13,240 nucleotides of DNA from positions 1 to 13,240 of the forward strand of contig URLM01000049.1 of NCBI GenBank assembly GCA_900548775.1, read 5' to 3'. The DNA comes from an uncultured Olsenella sp. Lineage in GTDB: Bacteria > Actinomycetota > Coriobacteriia > Coriobacteriales > Atopobiaceae. The translations under genes were made by a program, and so were the position numbers. The stretch's first letter is position 1; the number at the start of each line of letters is the position of its first letter. Under the pieces are notes generated by a model. It ran no database searches and had not been told where the DNA came from. It saw only the letters and a program-made list of their open reading frames with translations. Of the stretch, positions 1-6,833 are shown one piece after another.

Positions 1-22
1 CCGAGAAACCCGTCCCTCGCCC

Positions 23-50
23 TTGCCTTCTATTTCCTACAAACTAGTAT
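23..50 (+). promoter_or_regulatory. Candidate sigma-70-type promoter of the suf operon
   Basis: A TTGCCT box (23-28) and a TAGTAT box (45-50) are separated by 16 bp. They lie in the only AT-rich patch upstream of sufC. Both boxes are four-of-six matches or so, and nothing better is visible closer to the gene. If used, transcription would start near 57, leaving a 5' leader of about 260 nt. A loose CCTA-N15-TAGG dyad (36-39 and 55-58) spans the -10 box and could be an operator for the operon's own Rrf2 protein, but this is speculation. Confidence 0.4.
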
Positions 51-53
51 GAA

Positions 54-206
54 TTAGGTCGCAAGGGGTACCCTCGGGTTAGGTCGCGTGGGGCACTCCC
101 CACAGGTGGCCCAAAGCACTCTCGCGAGCAACCCAAGGCACCTTCGCGGGCAGACCAATTTGTCCCCCGCAGGCAGCCCCAGGCACCCCACGAGTGCCCA
201 ACCGCC
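54..206 (+). repeat. Degenerate tandem array of 20-28-nt units in the suf leader
   Basis: About six to seven diverged units lie end to end: 54-78, 79-106, 107-126, 127-150, 151-172, 173-194 and a partial 195-206. The first two both begin TTAGGTCGC. The later ones share a pattern of CAGCCC or CAACCC, then a core like AAGGCACCTT, then CGCGGG. Most cores are small inverted repeats: GGGTACCC (66-73), GTGGGG-CACT-CCCCAC, CTCGCGAG (121-128) and AAGG-CA-CCTT (134-143). No convincing coding frame crosses it. The function is unknown. It could be a multi-site operator or a structured leader RNA. Unit length varies too much for a CRISPR array. Confidence 0.5.
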
Positions 207-307
207 AAACGCGACTAGGAAGGAACGCACGCGCGCCGGCCATCCGGCCCGTGCGGGGAGAGGAAACCCGCGTCATCGGCCACCACGGCCGCAGGCGCAT
301 TCGAGCT
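207..307 (+). other. Remainder of suf 5' leader, no gene recognised
   Basis: This is very GC-rich non-coding sequence between the repeat array and the sufC ribosome binding site. It has only short GGCC-based inverted repeats (for example around 236-252 and 279-292). No riboswitch signature, T-box motif, terminator with a T-run or small gene with a good Shine-Dalgarno site was found. A 73-codon open frame starting at 88 runs through here but lacks a ribosome binding site and looks fortuitous. Confidence 0.4.
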
Positions 308-318
308 AGGAGAACAGC

Positions 319-1089
319 ATGGCAGACACGCTTCTCGACGTGAGCGGCATCTCCGCAGGCACGGAGGACAAGCCCATCCTCCACGGCGTCGACCTCAAGG
401 TTGGCGCTGGCGAGACCCACGTCCTCATGGGCCCCAACGGCGCCGGCAAGTCGACGCTCGGCCACGTGATCATGGGCGACCCCACCTACAAGGTCACCTC
501 CGGCACCATCACCTTCGACGGTCAGGACATCACCGAGCTCTCGCCCGACAAGCGCTCGCTCGCGGGCATCTTCCTGTCCTACCAGGCCCCCGTCGAGGTC
601 CCCGGCGTGCCCCTGTACAGCTTCCTCCGCTCCATCTCGCAGATGCGCCCCGAGCTCAAGTGCACCGCGCGCGAGTTCCGTCGCCGCGTGGGCGCCATCG
701 CCGACGAGCTCAACCTCGACCAGAGCTTCCTCATGCGCGAGCTCAACGTGGGCTTCTCGGGCGGTGAGAAGAAGAAGATCGAGATGCTCCAGCTCCTTCT
801 CCTCCAGCCCAAGCTGGCAATTCTCGACGAGACGGACTCCGGCCTCGACGTCGACGCGCTGGCCACCGTCTCGCACGGCATCCAGCGCTACCGTGAGACC
901 GTGGGCGGCGCGCTCATCATGATCACGCACAACACGCGCATCCTCGAGCGCCTCACCGTGGACCGCACGCATGTGATGGTCAAGGGCCACCTGGTGGCCG
1001 AGGGCCCCGCAAGCCTCATCGATGACATCGACAAGAACGGCTTCGAGCGCTTCGAGAGCCAGGCCGCGGGCGAGGGTGATGCAAGGTGA
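319..1089 (+). CDS. sufC: SufC, Fe-S cluster assembly ATPase
   Basis: The 256-residue product is the cytosolic ABC-type ATPase of the SufBCD scaffold complex, which builds Fe-S clusters; it does not transport anything. Visible motifs are Walker A GPNGAGKST (38-46), an FSGGEKKK signature (146-153), Walker B LAILDE (166-171), the SufC-typical TDSGLD D-loop, and the switch histidine (H204 in MITHN). The length matches the family (about 250). The ATG at 319 follows AGGAG (308-312) with six bases between. It is the first gene of the operon, and its TGA overlaps the GTG start of sufB, implying translational coupling. The sequence is intact with no anomalies, and the identification is very secure. 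Confidence 0.97.
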   Translation: MADTLLDVSGISAGTEDKPILHGVDLKVGAGETHVLMGPNGAGKSTLGHVIMGDPTYKVTSGTITFDGQDITELSPDKRSLAGIFLSYQAPVEVPGVPLYSFLRSISQMRPELKCTAREFRRRVGAIADELNLDQSFLMRELNVGFSGGEKKKIEMLQLLLLQPKLAILDETDSGLDVDALATVSHGIQRYRETVGGALIMITHNTRILERLTVDRTHVMVKGHLVAEGPASLIDDIDKNGFERFESQAAGEGDAR

Positions 1090-2501
1090 CGAAGGAGAGG
1101 ACGCAGGTTGCCGACGTCGACCGCTCCCTCTACGACTTCACCAAGTCCGAGGAGGGATACGAGCGCTACGCCGACGGCCTCACGCCGGACATCGTGCGCG
1201 CAATCTCGGCCAAGAAGGACGAGCCCCAGTGGATGCTCGACCTGCGCCTGAAGGCGCTCGACGAGTACCACCGCCGTCCCATGGCCACCAACTGGGGCCC
1301 CTCGATCGCAGGCCTTGACCTGGACCACATCTCCACGTACGTCTCGCCCAAGACCAAGCAGGCCTCGAGCTGGGACGACGTGCCGGCAGACATCAAGGAC
1401 ACCTTCGAGCGCCTGGGCATCCCCGAGGCGGAGCGCGAGTCGCTCGCCGGCGTGGGCGCCCAGTACGACTCCGAGATCGTCTACCACAACATGCGCGAGG
1501 AGGTCGCCAAGCAGGGCGTGGTCTACACCACGATCGAGGACGCGCTCCACGACCCCACCTGGGAGCCCGTGGTGCACGAGTACTTTGGCACCCTCATCCC
1601 CATGACCGACCACAAGTTTGCGGCGCTCCACTACGCCGTGTGGTCGGGCGGCTCCTTTGTGTACGTGCCCGCGGGCGTCAGCCTTGACTACCCGCTGCAG
1701 AGCTACTTCCGCCTCAACGCCCAGGGTGCAGGTCAGTTCGAGCACACACTCATCATCGTGGAGCCCGGCGCCAACCTGCACTTCATCGAGGGTTGCTCAG
1801 CTCCCAAGTACTACGAGGCCAACCTCCACGCCGGCGCCGTGGAGCTCTTCGTGAAGGACGGCGCGCGCCTGCGCTACTCCACGATCGAGAACTGGTCCAA
1901 GAACATGTACAACCTCAACACCAAGCGCGCGACCGTGGGTGCCGACGCCAAGATGGAGTGGGTCTCGGGCAGCTTTGGCAGCCACGTCTCCTACCTCTAC
2001 CCCACCACGATCCTCGCCGGCGACCGCTCGAGCTGCGAGTTCACGGGCATCACCTTCTCCGGCGCCACGCAGGACCTCGACACCGGCTGCAAGGTCATTC
2101 TCAACGGCCGCGACACCACCGCCTCGGTGAGCACCAAGTCCATCTCCAAGGACGGTGGCATCAACACCTTCAGAAGCTCGGTCGTCGTGGGCCGTCACGC
2201 GGACAACGCGCGCTGCACCGTGAGCTGCCAGTCGCTCATGCTCGACAACATCAGCCGCTCCGACACCATTCCCGCGATGGACGTGCGCAACCCCACCGCA
2301 TCGGTCGGCCACGAAGCAACCATCGGGCGCATCTCGGACGACACGATCCTCTACCTCATGAGCCGCGGCTGCTCCGAGCAGGAGGCCCGCACGCTCGTGG
2401 TGAACGGCTTCGCCAACCCGGTCTCGAAGGAGCTCCCCATGGAGTACGCCGTCGAGATGAACAACCTCATCAAGCTCGAGATGGAAGGGGCGATCGGCTA
2501 A
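1086..2501 (+). CDS. sufB: SufB, Fe-S cluster scaffold subunit
   Basis: This 471-residue protein is the main scaffold subunit of SufBCD, on which sulfur and iron are assembled into a cluster. It shows the beta-helix core sequence typical of SufB, including FIEGCSAP (Cys at about 237, the position usually linked to sulfur acceptance), CTVSC (Cys at about 377 and 381), and GHEATIGRI (His409, Glu410) in the C-terminal SufD-interface region. The closing NGFANPV...MEYAVEMN block is also typical. The start is a GTG that overlaps the sufC stop as GTGA. A GAGGG lies ten bases upstream, and no alternative in-frame start fits better. A strong AAGGAGAGG just inside the gene (1092-1100) is not followed by an in-frame start. 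The length is normal (about 470). Confidence 0.97.
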   Translation: MTKERTQVADVDRSLYDFTKSEEGYERYADGLTPDIVRAISAKKDEPQWMLDLRLKALDEYHRRPMATNWGPSIAGLDLDHISTYVSPKTKQASSWDDVPADIKDTFERLGIPEAERESLAGVGAQYDSEIVYHNMREEVAKQGVVYTTIEDALHDPTWEPVVHEYFGTLIPMTDHKFAALHYAVWSGGSFVYVPAGVSLDYPLQSYFRLNAQGAGQFEHTLIIVEPGANLHFIEGCSAPKYYEANLHAGAVELFVKDGARLRYSTIENWSKNMYNLNTKRATVGADAKMEWVSGSFGSHVSYLYPTTILAGDRSSCEFTGITFSGATQDLDTGCKVILNGRDTTASVSTKSISKDGGINTFRSSVVVGRHADNARCTVSCQSLMLDNISRSDTIPAMDVRNPTASVGHEATIGRISDDTILYLMSRGCSEQEARTLVVNGFANPVSKELPMEYAVEMNNLIKLEMEGAIG

Positions 2502-3601
2502 TGGCAGACGAGAACGCCACCGTCGTGCTCGACCGCGTGAACGAGCCCCCCGCGCAGACCTGGAACCGCCTGCGCGCCAATGACATCACGCTCACGGTGC
2601 CCAAGATCTCACGCAAGGGCGACGTGTACTTTGCGCTTCCCCAGCTCTTCTCGCGCCTTGAGTGCGGCATGGGCGAGAAGGTCACCGACTGGGTGACCTC
2701 GCAGGCCGCCGACGCCCGCTATGTCGAGGTTCGCGCAGGCGAGAAGCGCACTGAGCCCATCGTGGTGGCCATCGACACCGACAAGGGCGAGGTCGCGGAC
2801 ACGGGCGTCATGGTGCGCGCGGGCGCATCCGTGGACATCGTGGTCGCCGCGGGCGGAACGGGTGCCGCTGCCACCACCTCGGCCTCGCTCCTGCGCGTTG
2901 TCGCCGAGGAGGGCGCCGAGGTCACGATCACCGAGGTCGTGGGCGTTGGCTCATCTCAGCAGCACCTCGAGAGCGTGGGCGTGGACGCAGACGACGACGC
3001 CCGCGTTGAGGTTCGCCAGTACGCGCTAGGCGGCGGAACCGTGGCCTTTGGCACGGCGGTCTCGCTCTCCGGCGACCGCGCCCGCACCAACATCGCCCTG
3101 CGCTACTTCGCGGACGGCAAGGACCACCTGGACGTGAACCACGTGGTGCGCCAGCGCGGCAAGAACACGATCGCCCACGTGCGCGAGAACGGCATCCTGG
3201 ACGACGCCGCCGAGAAGGCACTGCGCGCCACCATCGACCTTGTCCATGGGGCCCGCGGCTCCAAGGGCGACGAGGCCGAGAACGTGCTGGTCTTTGGCGA
3301 CGACGTGGTCAACAAGACCGTGCCCGTGATCCTCTGCGACGAGGACGACGTCCAGGGCAACCACGGCGCCACCATCGGCACCGTTGGCCCCGACCAGATG
3401 GACTACCTGGCCGATCGCGGCCTCTCGCGCAAGGACGCCGAGGCACTCTTCGTGCGCGCCCTCTTCGAGGACGCCATCATCAACGCGCCCGAGACGCACG
3501 CGCACGACGTCGCCGTGCGCCAGGCCGAGCGCGTGCTTGGCGCCGAGGTGGCACACGACTTCGACGCGAGCGCCCTACTCGCCGCAGACGAGGAGGCGTG
3601 A
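2501..3601 (+). CDS. sufD: SufD, Fe-S cluster scaffold subunit
   Basis: This 366-residue paralogue of SufB forms the SufB-SufD heterodimer with SufC and assists iron acquisition and cluster assembly. The N-terminal half is poorly conserved. The C-terminal half has the family hallmarks: GNHGATIGTVG (His at about 288, the residue equivalent to the functionally important SufD histidine), then MDYLADRGLSRKDAE and LFEDAI. The ATG overlaps the sufB stop by one base (TAATG), with GGAAGGGG ten bases upstream. The same frame stays open much further 5' inside sufB, but that stretch is an out-of-frame reading of sufB. The length is slightly short but within the usual range for Gram-positive SufD. Confidence 0.94.
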   Translation: MADENATVVLDRVNEPPAQTWNRLRANDITLTVPKISRKGDVYFALPQLFSRLECGMGEKVTDWVTSQAADARYVEVRAGEKRTEPIVVAIDTDKGEVADTGVMVRAGASVDIVVAAGGTGAAATTSASLLRVVAEEGAEVTITEVVGVGSSQQHLESVGVDADDDARVEVRQYALGGGTVAFGTAVSLSGDRARTNIALRYFADGKDHLDVNHVVRQRGKNTIAHVRENGILDDAAEKALRATIDLVHGARGSKGDEAENVLVFGDDVVNKTVPVILCDEDDVQGNHGATIGTVGPDQMDYLADRGLSRKDAEALFVRALFEDAIINAPETHAHDVAVRQAERVLGAEVAHDFDASALLAADEEA

Positions 3602-3609
3602 GGCCGCCC

Positions 3610-4881
3610 ATGCTGACAAACGACGAGCTCGCATCCATCGAGCAGAATCCCTACAAGGCAGACTTCCCGCTGCTTGCAGGAAACCCCAACCTGGCTTTTC
3701 TCGACAGTGCTGCCACCGCGCAGCGCCCGGCTGCGGTTCTCGACGCGCAACGCCGCTTCTACGAGACCATGAACGCCAACCCGCTGCGCGGCCTCTATCG
3801 CCTCTCGGTCGAGGCAACCGAGGCCATCGCGCAGACGCGCGACAAGGTCGCCGCGTTCCTTGGCGCCGTGGACGAGGCCGGCAAGCCCTGCGGCAACCAG
3901 GTGGTCTTCACGAGAAACGCCAGCGAGTCCCTGAACCTCGTGGCTCGCACGCTGGGACGCTCCGTGCTCAGCCCCGGTGACGACGTGGTCATCTCCATCA
4001 TGGAGCACCACTCGAACCTCATCCCGTGGCAGGAGATCTGCCGCGAGACCGGCGCGAACCTGGTCTACCTGCGCATGGACGAGAACTTCCGCATCACGCC
4101 CGAGGAGGTCGCCGCAAAGGTAGGCCCGCGCGCCAAGATCGTCTCGGTGACGCAGGTCTCCAACGTCCTGGGCGTTGAGAACGACATCCCCATGATCGCC
4201 AGGCGCACGCACGAGATGGGCGCCTACATGGTGGTCGACGGCGCGCAGTCCGTGCCGCACGTGCGCGTGAACGCGCGCGAGCTTGGCTGCGACCTTCTCG
4301 CCTTCTCGGCGCACAAGATGGGCGGCCCCATGGGCATTGGCGTGCTGTGGGGCAAGTCCGAGGTGCTCGACGCCATGCCGCCCTTCCTCACCGGTGGCGA
4401 GATGATCGACTCCGTGACCGAGACCGATGCCGTCTGGGCGCCCGTGCCCCAGAAGTTCGAGGCCGGCACGCAGGATGCCGCCGGAGCGTACGCCTTTGGC
4501 GCCTGCCTGGATTACCTGGGCGAGAAGGGCTTTGACGCCCTTGAGGACCGCGAGCGCCTTCTCGCCCGCTACCTCACGGACTCGCTGGCTGCCCTCCCCT
4601 ACGTGGACGTGATTGGCCCCGCCGAGGGCGAGCGCCACGTGGGGTCCGTGGCCTTCAGCGTGCGCGGAATCCACCCGCACGACGTGGCGTCGATCCTCGA
4701 CATGAATAACGTGTGCATCCGTGCCGGCCACCACTGCGCGCAGCCGCTTCTCGCCTACCTGGGCGTGGAGAACGGCGCCACGTGCCGTGCGAGCATCGCC
4801 TTCTACAACGACAAGTCCGACGTCGACGCCCTTGTCGACGGCCTGGGGAAGGTCTGGGAGGTCTTCCATGGACGTGACTAG
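3610..4881 (+). CDS. sufS: SufS, PLP-dependent cysteine desulfurase
   Basis: The enzyme takes sulfur from L-cysteine, leaving alanine, and forms a persulfide that is passed to SufU. The sequence is a group II (SufS-type) aminotransferase-fold enzyme of 423 residues. It has EHHSN, the PLP lysine in SAHKMGGPMGIG (Lys236) and the catalytic Cys376 in RAGHHCAQP. The chosen start is ATG 3610, with GAGG six bases upstream and AGGAGG (3591-3596) thirteen bases upstream. An in-frame GTG at 3598 overlaps the sufD stop, but it is only one base from the AGGAGG, so four extra residues are possible. The 3' end overlaps sufU by 14 bases. The N-terminal NPYKADFPLL and FLDSAATAQ blocks are typical. Confidence 0.96.
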   Translation: MLTNDELASIEQNPYKADFPLLAGNPNLAFLDSAATAQRPAAVLDAQRRFYETMNANPLRGLYRLSVEATEAIAQTRDKVAAFLGAVDEAGKPCGNQVVFTRNASESLNLVARTLGRSVLSPGDDVVISIMEHHSNLIPWQEICRETGANLVYLRMDENFRITPEEVAAKVGPRAKIVSVTQVSNVLGVENDIPMIARRTHEMGAYMVVDGAQSVPHVRVNARELGCDLLAFSAHKMGGPMGIGVLWGKSEVLDAMPPFLTGGEMIDSVTETDAVWAPVPQKFEAGTQDAAGAYAFGACLDYLGEKGFDALEDRERLLARYLTDSLAALPYVDVIGPAEGERHVGSVAFSVRGIHPHDVASILDMNNVCIRAGHHCAQPLLAYLGVENGATCRASIAFYNDKSDVDALVDGLGKVWEVFHGRD

Positions 4882-5365
4882 CCTCTACAACGCCGAGTTC
4901 ATGGACCACGTGGCCCATCCCGACTACAAGTACCAGATGGAGAATCCCACCTGCACGCACGAGGGCGTGAACCCCTCCTGCGGCGACGAGCTGAAGTTCT
5001 CCGTGCGCCTGGCGGACGATGGCACCATCGACGAGGCCGCGTTTACCGGGCACGGCTGCGCCATCTCGCAGGCGTCTGCGGACATCATGAGCGACCTTAT
5101 GGTGGGCAGGACCCCAGAGGAGGCTATCAAGCTGTGCGACCTCTTCGAGCGCATGGTGCGCGGCGAGGTCACCGACGAGGCCGAGCTCGAGCCGCTTGAG
5201 GACGCCGAGATGCTCAAGGACATCTCGCACATGCCGGCGCGGGTGAAGTGCGCCGAGCTTGCGTGGCGCACGCTCAAGGAGATGCTCGAGGCGCGCGAGG
5301 GCGACGGCGCGGCCGGTGCTGGCGCAGCTGGCGCGACCGCTGCCAAGGACGAGAAGGGGGCCTAG
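4868..5365 (+). CDS. sufU: SufU, zinc-dependent sulfur-transfer protein
   Basis: This 165-residue IscU-fold protein accepts persulfide sulfur from SufS in Gram-positive SUF systems. The three conserved cysteines and the aspartate that bind zinc in SufU are present: Cys38-Gly-Asp40, Cys64 in GHGCAISQAS, and Cys128 in RVKCAELAW. The insertion between the second and third cysteines that separates SufU from IscU is also there (about residues 80-118). An additional Cys29 precedes the first ligand. The last 25 residues or so are an Ala/Gly-rich, probably disordered tail not needed for the fold. ATG 4868 lies inside sufS, with GGGAGG (4856-4861) six bases before it. The pairing with a group II SufS fits the partner rule for this system. 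Confidence 0.95.
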   Translation: MDVTSLYNAEFMDHVAHPDYKYQMENPTCTHEGVNPSCGDELKFSVRLADDGTIDEAAFTGHGCAISQASADIMSDLMVGRTPEEAIKLCDLFERMVRGEVTDEAELEPLEDAEMLKDISHMPARVKCAELAWRTLKEMLEAREGDGAAGAGAAGATAAKDEKGA

Positions 5366-5367
5366 CC

Positions 5368-5817
5368 ATGGCCGGGATGTTCTCAACAAAGGGAATGTAC
5401 GCCCTGCGCGCGATGGCCGACCTCGCATCCCACGACGGGTGGGTGTCCCTGGGTGACGTCTCGAAGCGTCAGAACATCTCGCGCAAGTACCTTGAGCAGG
5501 TCATCTCCCTCATGCACAAGGCGGGTTACGTGGAAAGCCAGCGCGGCAAGGGCGGCGGCTACCGCCTCACGCGCAAGCCCGAGGAGTACACGCTGGGAGA
5601 GCTTCTGCGCGCGGCCGAGGGGTCGCTTGCGCCCGTGGCCTGCCTGCAGTGCACCAACGACACGTTCTGCTCGCAGATGGACACCTGCTCCACCGTGGGA
5701 GTCTGGCGCGACCTTGGGCGCGTGACCTCGGCATACCTTGACAGCAAGACCCTGGCCGACCTTCTCGAGCCCACCGACGTGAACGAGGATGCCGCCCGCC
5801 TCAACCACGACGAGTGA
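5368..5817 (+). CDS. Rrf2-family regulator with a four-cysteine cluster motif (IscR-like)
   Basis: This is a 149-residue DNA-binding protein of the Rrf2 family. The N-terminal winged helix includes the signature blocks STKGMYALRAM, QNISRKYLEQV and SQRGKGGGYRL. The effector region carries Cys92, Cys95, Cys101 and Cys107 (C-X2-C-X5-C-X5-C), resembling the [2Fe-2S] site of IscR rather than the cluster-free members such as CymR. As the last gene of the suf operon, two bases after sufU, it most likely senses cluster status and represses or tunes the operon; this is inferred from family and position. ATG 5368 has AAGGGGG seven bases upstream; Met4 is an alternative. The stop codon lies inside a long palindrome (5815-5843). 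Confidence 0.9.
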   Translation: MAGMFSTKGMYALRAMADLASHDGWVSLGDVSKRQNISRKYLEQVISLMHKAGYVESQRGKGGGYRLTRKPEEYTLGELLRAAEGSLAPVACLQCTNDTFCSQMDTCSTVGVWRDLGRVTSAYLDSKTLADLLEPTDVNEDAARLNHDE

Positions 5818-5843
5818 GACAAAGGGACTGTCCCTTTGTCTCA
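5815..5843. repeat. Perfect 14-bp palindrome overlapping the Rrf2 stop; REP-like or terminator
   Basis: TGAGACAAAGGGAC (5815-5828), a single T, and GTCCCTTTGTCTCA (5830-5843) form a perfect inverted repeat. The first three bases are the stop codon of the Rrf2 gene. Being symmetrical, it reads the same on both strands between two convergent operons. It lacks a real T-run, so it is either a bidirectional terminator or barrier, or a dispersed palindromic (REP-type) element. A genome-wide copy count would decide. Confidence 0.75.
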
Positions 5844-5844
5844 T

Positions 5845-5886
5845 TGCGCGCGTCACACATTCGCACCCGATTGTGTGACGCGCGCA
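5845..5886. repeat. Long inverted repeat, 19-bp arms with one mismatch
   Basis: The arms at 5845-5863 and 5868-5886 pair over 19 bp with one mismatch; the outer 15 bp (TGCGCGCGTCACACA) are perfect. The loop is four bases. It begins one base after the preceding palindrome, so the two hairpins are stacked. No coding role is seen. Confidence 0.75.
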
Positions 5887-5889
5887 GTT

Positions 5890-5920
5890 CGCAACAGATT
5901 CGTGCAACGATTGTGTTGCG
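5890..5920. repeat. Third stacked hairpin, 13-bp imperfect arms
   Basis: CGCAACAGATTCG (5890-5902) pairs with CGATTGTGTTGCG (5908-5920) over 11 of 13 positions, with a five-base loop. Its loop-proximal part (ATTCG...CGATTGTG) matches that of the preceding hairpin, so the two are probably related units. The rest of 5921-5963 shows nothing recognisable. Confidence 0.55.
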
Positions 5921-5963
5921 GCGACCATGTTGCAGACGTCCTTCTCGGCCAATCACCGCTTCT

Positions 5964-6071
5964 TGCATACTCCGATTGGTTAACGAGTGCTAAACAATCG
6001 GATTTTGCAGCTTGAGAGTAACCCTGCAGATTCCGATCGTTTAGAGCGCCTTAACCAATCGGAATCTGCAG
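5964..6071. repeat. 108-bp double-hairpin element, copy 1
   Basis: There are two hairpins in a row. Hairpin A has 19-nt arms at 5964-5982 and 5991-6009. Hairpin B has 20-nt arms at 6024-6043 and 6052-6071. Both have loops of exactly eight bases. All arms are variants of TGCAGATTCCGATYGGTTA. The element aligns without gaps to 10333-10440 at 96 of 108 positions. The run GTTTTT follows hairpin B directly, so on the + strand it could also end transcription of the suf operon. It lies between the suf operon and the convergent importer operon. Confidence 0.85.
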
Positions 6072-6077
6072 GTTTTT

Positions 6078-6117
6078 CCCTGCGTCAGCGGTCCTGCCCC
6101 TGCGTCAGCGGTCCCGC
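6078..6117 (+). repeat. Two tandem 20-bp direct repeats
   Basis: The 20-base unit beginning CCCTGCGTCAGCGGTCC occurs at 6078-6097 and again at 6098-6117 with one difference. It fills most of the space between the double-hairpin element and the end of the cytidylate-kinase-like gene. Function unknown. Confidence 0.7.
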
Positions 6118-6137
6118 ACCCGCACGCGGACCCGGCG

Positions 6138-6818
6138 TCAGCATCCGCTCCCCTGCTCAAGCTTCACCCTGTACGCACAGGCGATGATCTCCGCGCAGCC
6201 CTCGCGCCCAAACTCCGACCTGCTCACCACCAGGTCCTTCCCCGTGTGAAGTCCCCACCTGCCGCCGGAGTAGCGCGCGTAGAACTCCTCGCGCTCGCGC
6301 TGCTTGCGGTGCACCAGGCGGCGCCCCTCTCGCTCGGAGAGCCCGCGCTTCTCGCTCACGATCCTCACGCGATCGGCCATGGGAGCCGTCACCAGCACCT
6401 TTATGAGGTTGGGATTACCACGCAGAATGTAGTCGGAGAGGCGCCCCTCGATGATGCAGCTGCGCGTGAGGCCCAGGTCCAAGATCACCTGGCGCATCGC
6501 CGTGAACAGCTTGTCGGAGTCGATGTCCTTCCCCAGCGGCACATAGGGCAGAAGCGCCAGCGGCCGCCCCTGGACCTTCTCGTCATATGCAGCAAGCTGG
6601 TCCTCCGTGAAACCCGTCTTCAAGGCGGCGCGCACGAGAAGCTCGTTGTCGTACAGGGGAATCCCCAGCTTGACCGAGAGGAGCTTGCCCACCTCGTGGC
6701 CCTCGGCACCGTAGTCGCGGGCGATGGAGACAACCACCGGGCTACCCTCCGGCGCAGGACCACCCTCCGGCATCGCCGCGCTAGCCTCGGCCGCCGTTGC
6801 GTCGCGTGTCTCAGCCAT
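6138..6818 (-). CDS. Cytidylate-kinase-like family protein
   Basis: The 226-residue product resembles the cytidylate kinase-like family (Cytidylate_kin2 type), P-loop NTPase relatives of cytidylate kinase whose substrate is generally unknown. After a low-complexity Ala/Glu/Pro N-terminus (about 1-26) comes VVVSIARDYGAEGHEVGKLL, in the place of the glycine-rich phosphate loop. LGIPLYDNELL follows, then the central IIEGRLSDYIL segment and a basic REREEFYARYSGG stretch resembling a lid. The loop is GAEG rather than the more usual GSGG, so catalytic activity cannot be taken for granted. The start ATG has AGGAGGGG upstream at a slightly long spacing. It is the last gene of the importer operon, 15 bases after a permease gene. 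A link to amino-acid uptake is only suggested by position. Confidence 0.8.
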   Translation of the reverse strand: MAETRDATAAEASAAMPEGGPAPEGSPVVVSIARDYGAEGHEVGKLLSVKLGIPLYDNELLVRAALKTGFTEDQLAAYDEKVQGRPLALLPYVPLGKDIDSDKLFTAMRQVILDLGLTRSCIIEGRLSDYILRGNPNLIKVLVTAPMADRVRIVSEKRGLSEREGRRLVHRKQREREEFYARYSGGRWGLHTGKDLVVSRSEFGREGCAEIIACAYRVKLEQGSGC

Positions 6819-6833
6819 TGCGTTGCTCCCCTC

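Noticed and set aside
54..206. CRISPR array
   Set aside because: The units vary from 20 to 28 nt, are poorly conserved and have no distinct spacers. No cas genes are in the window.
88..309. 73-codon open frame in the suf leader
   Set aside because: There is no ribosome binding site, and the product is Pro/Arg/His-rich. It covers the repeat array, whose unit lengths are not multiples of three.
79..990. 303-codon open frame on the - strand opposite sufC
   Set aside because: It is antisense to an unmistakable sufC, has no homology pattern, and its composition mirrors GC-biased third positions. Similar long antisense frames occur opposite nearly every gene here.
1793..2500. Extension of the sufD frame upstream through sufB
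   Set aside because: It is an out-of-frame reading of sufB. The ATG at 2501 has a proper Shine-Dalgarno site and the typical one-base overlap with the sufB stop.
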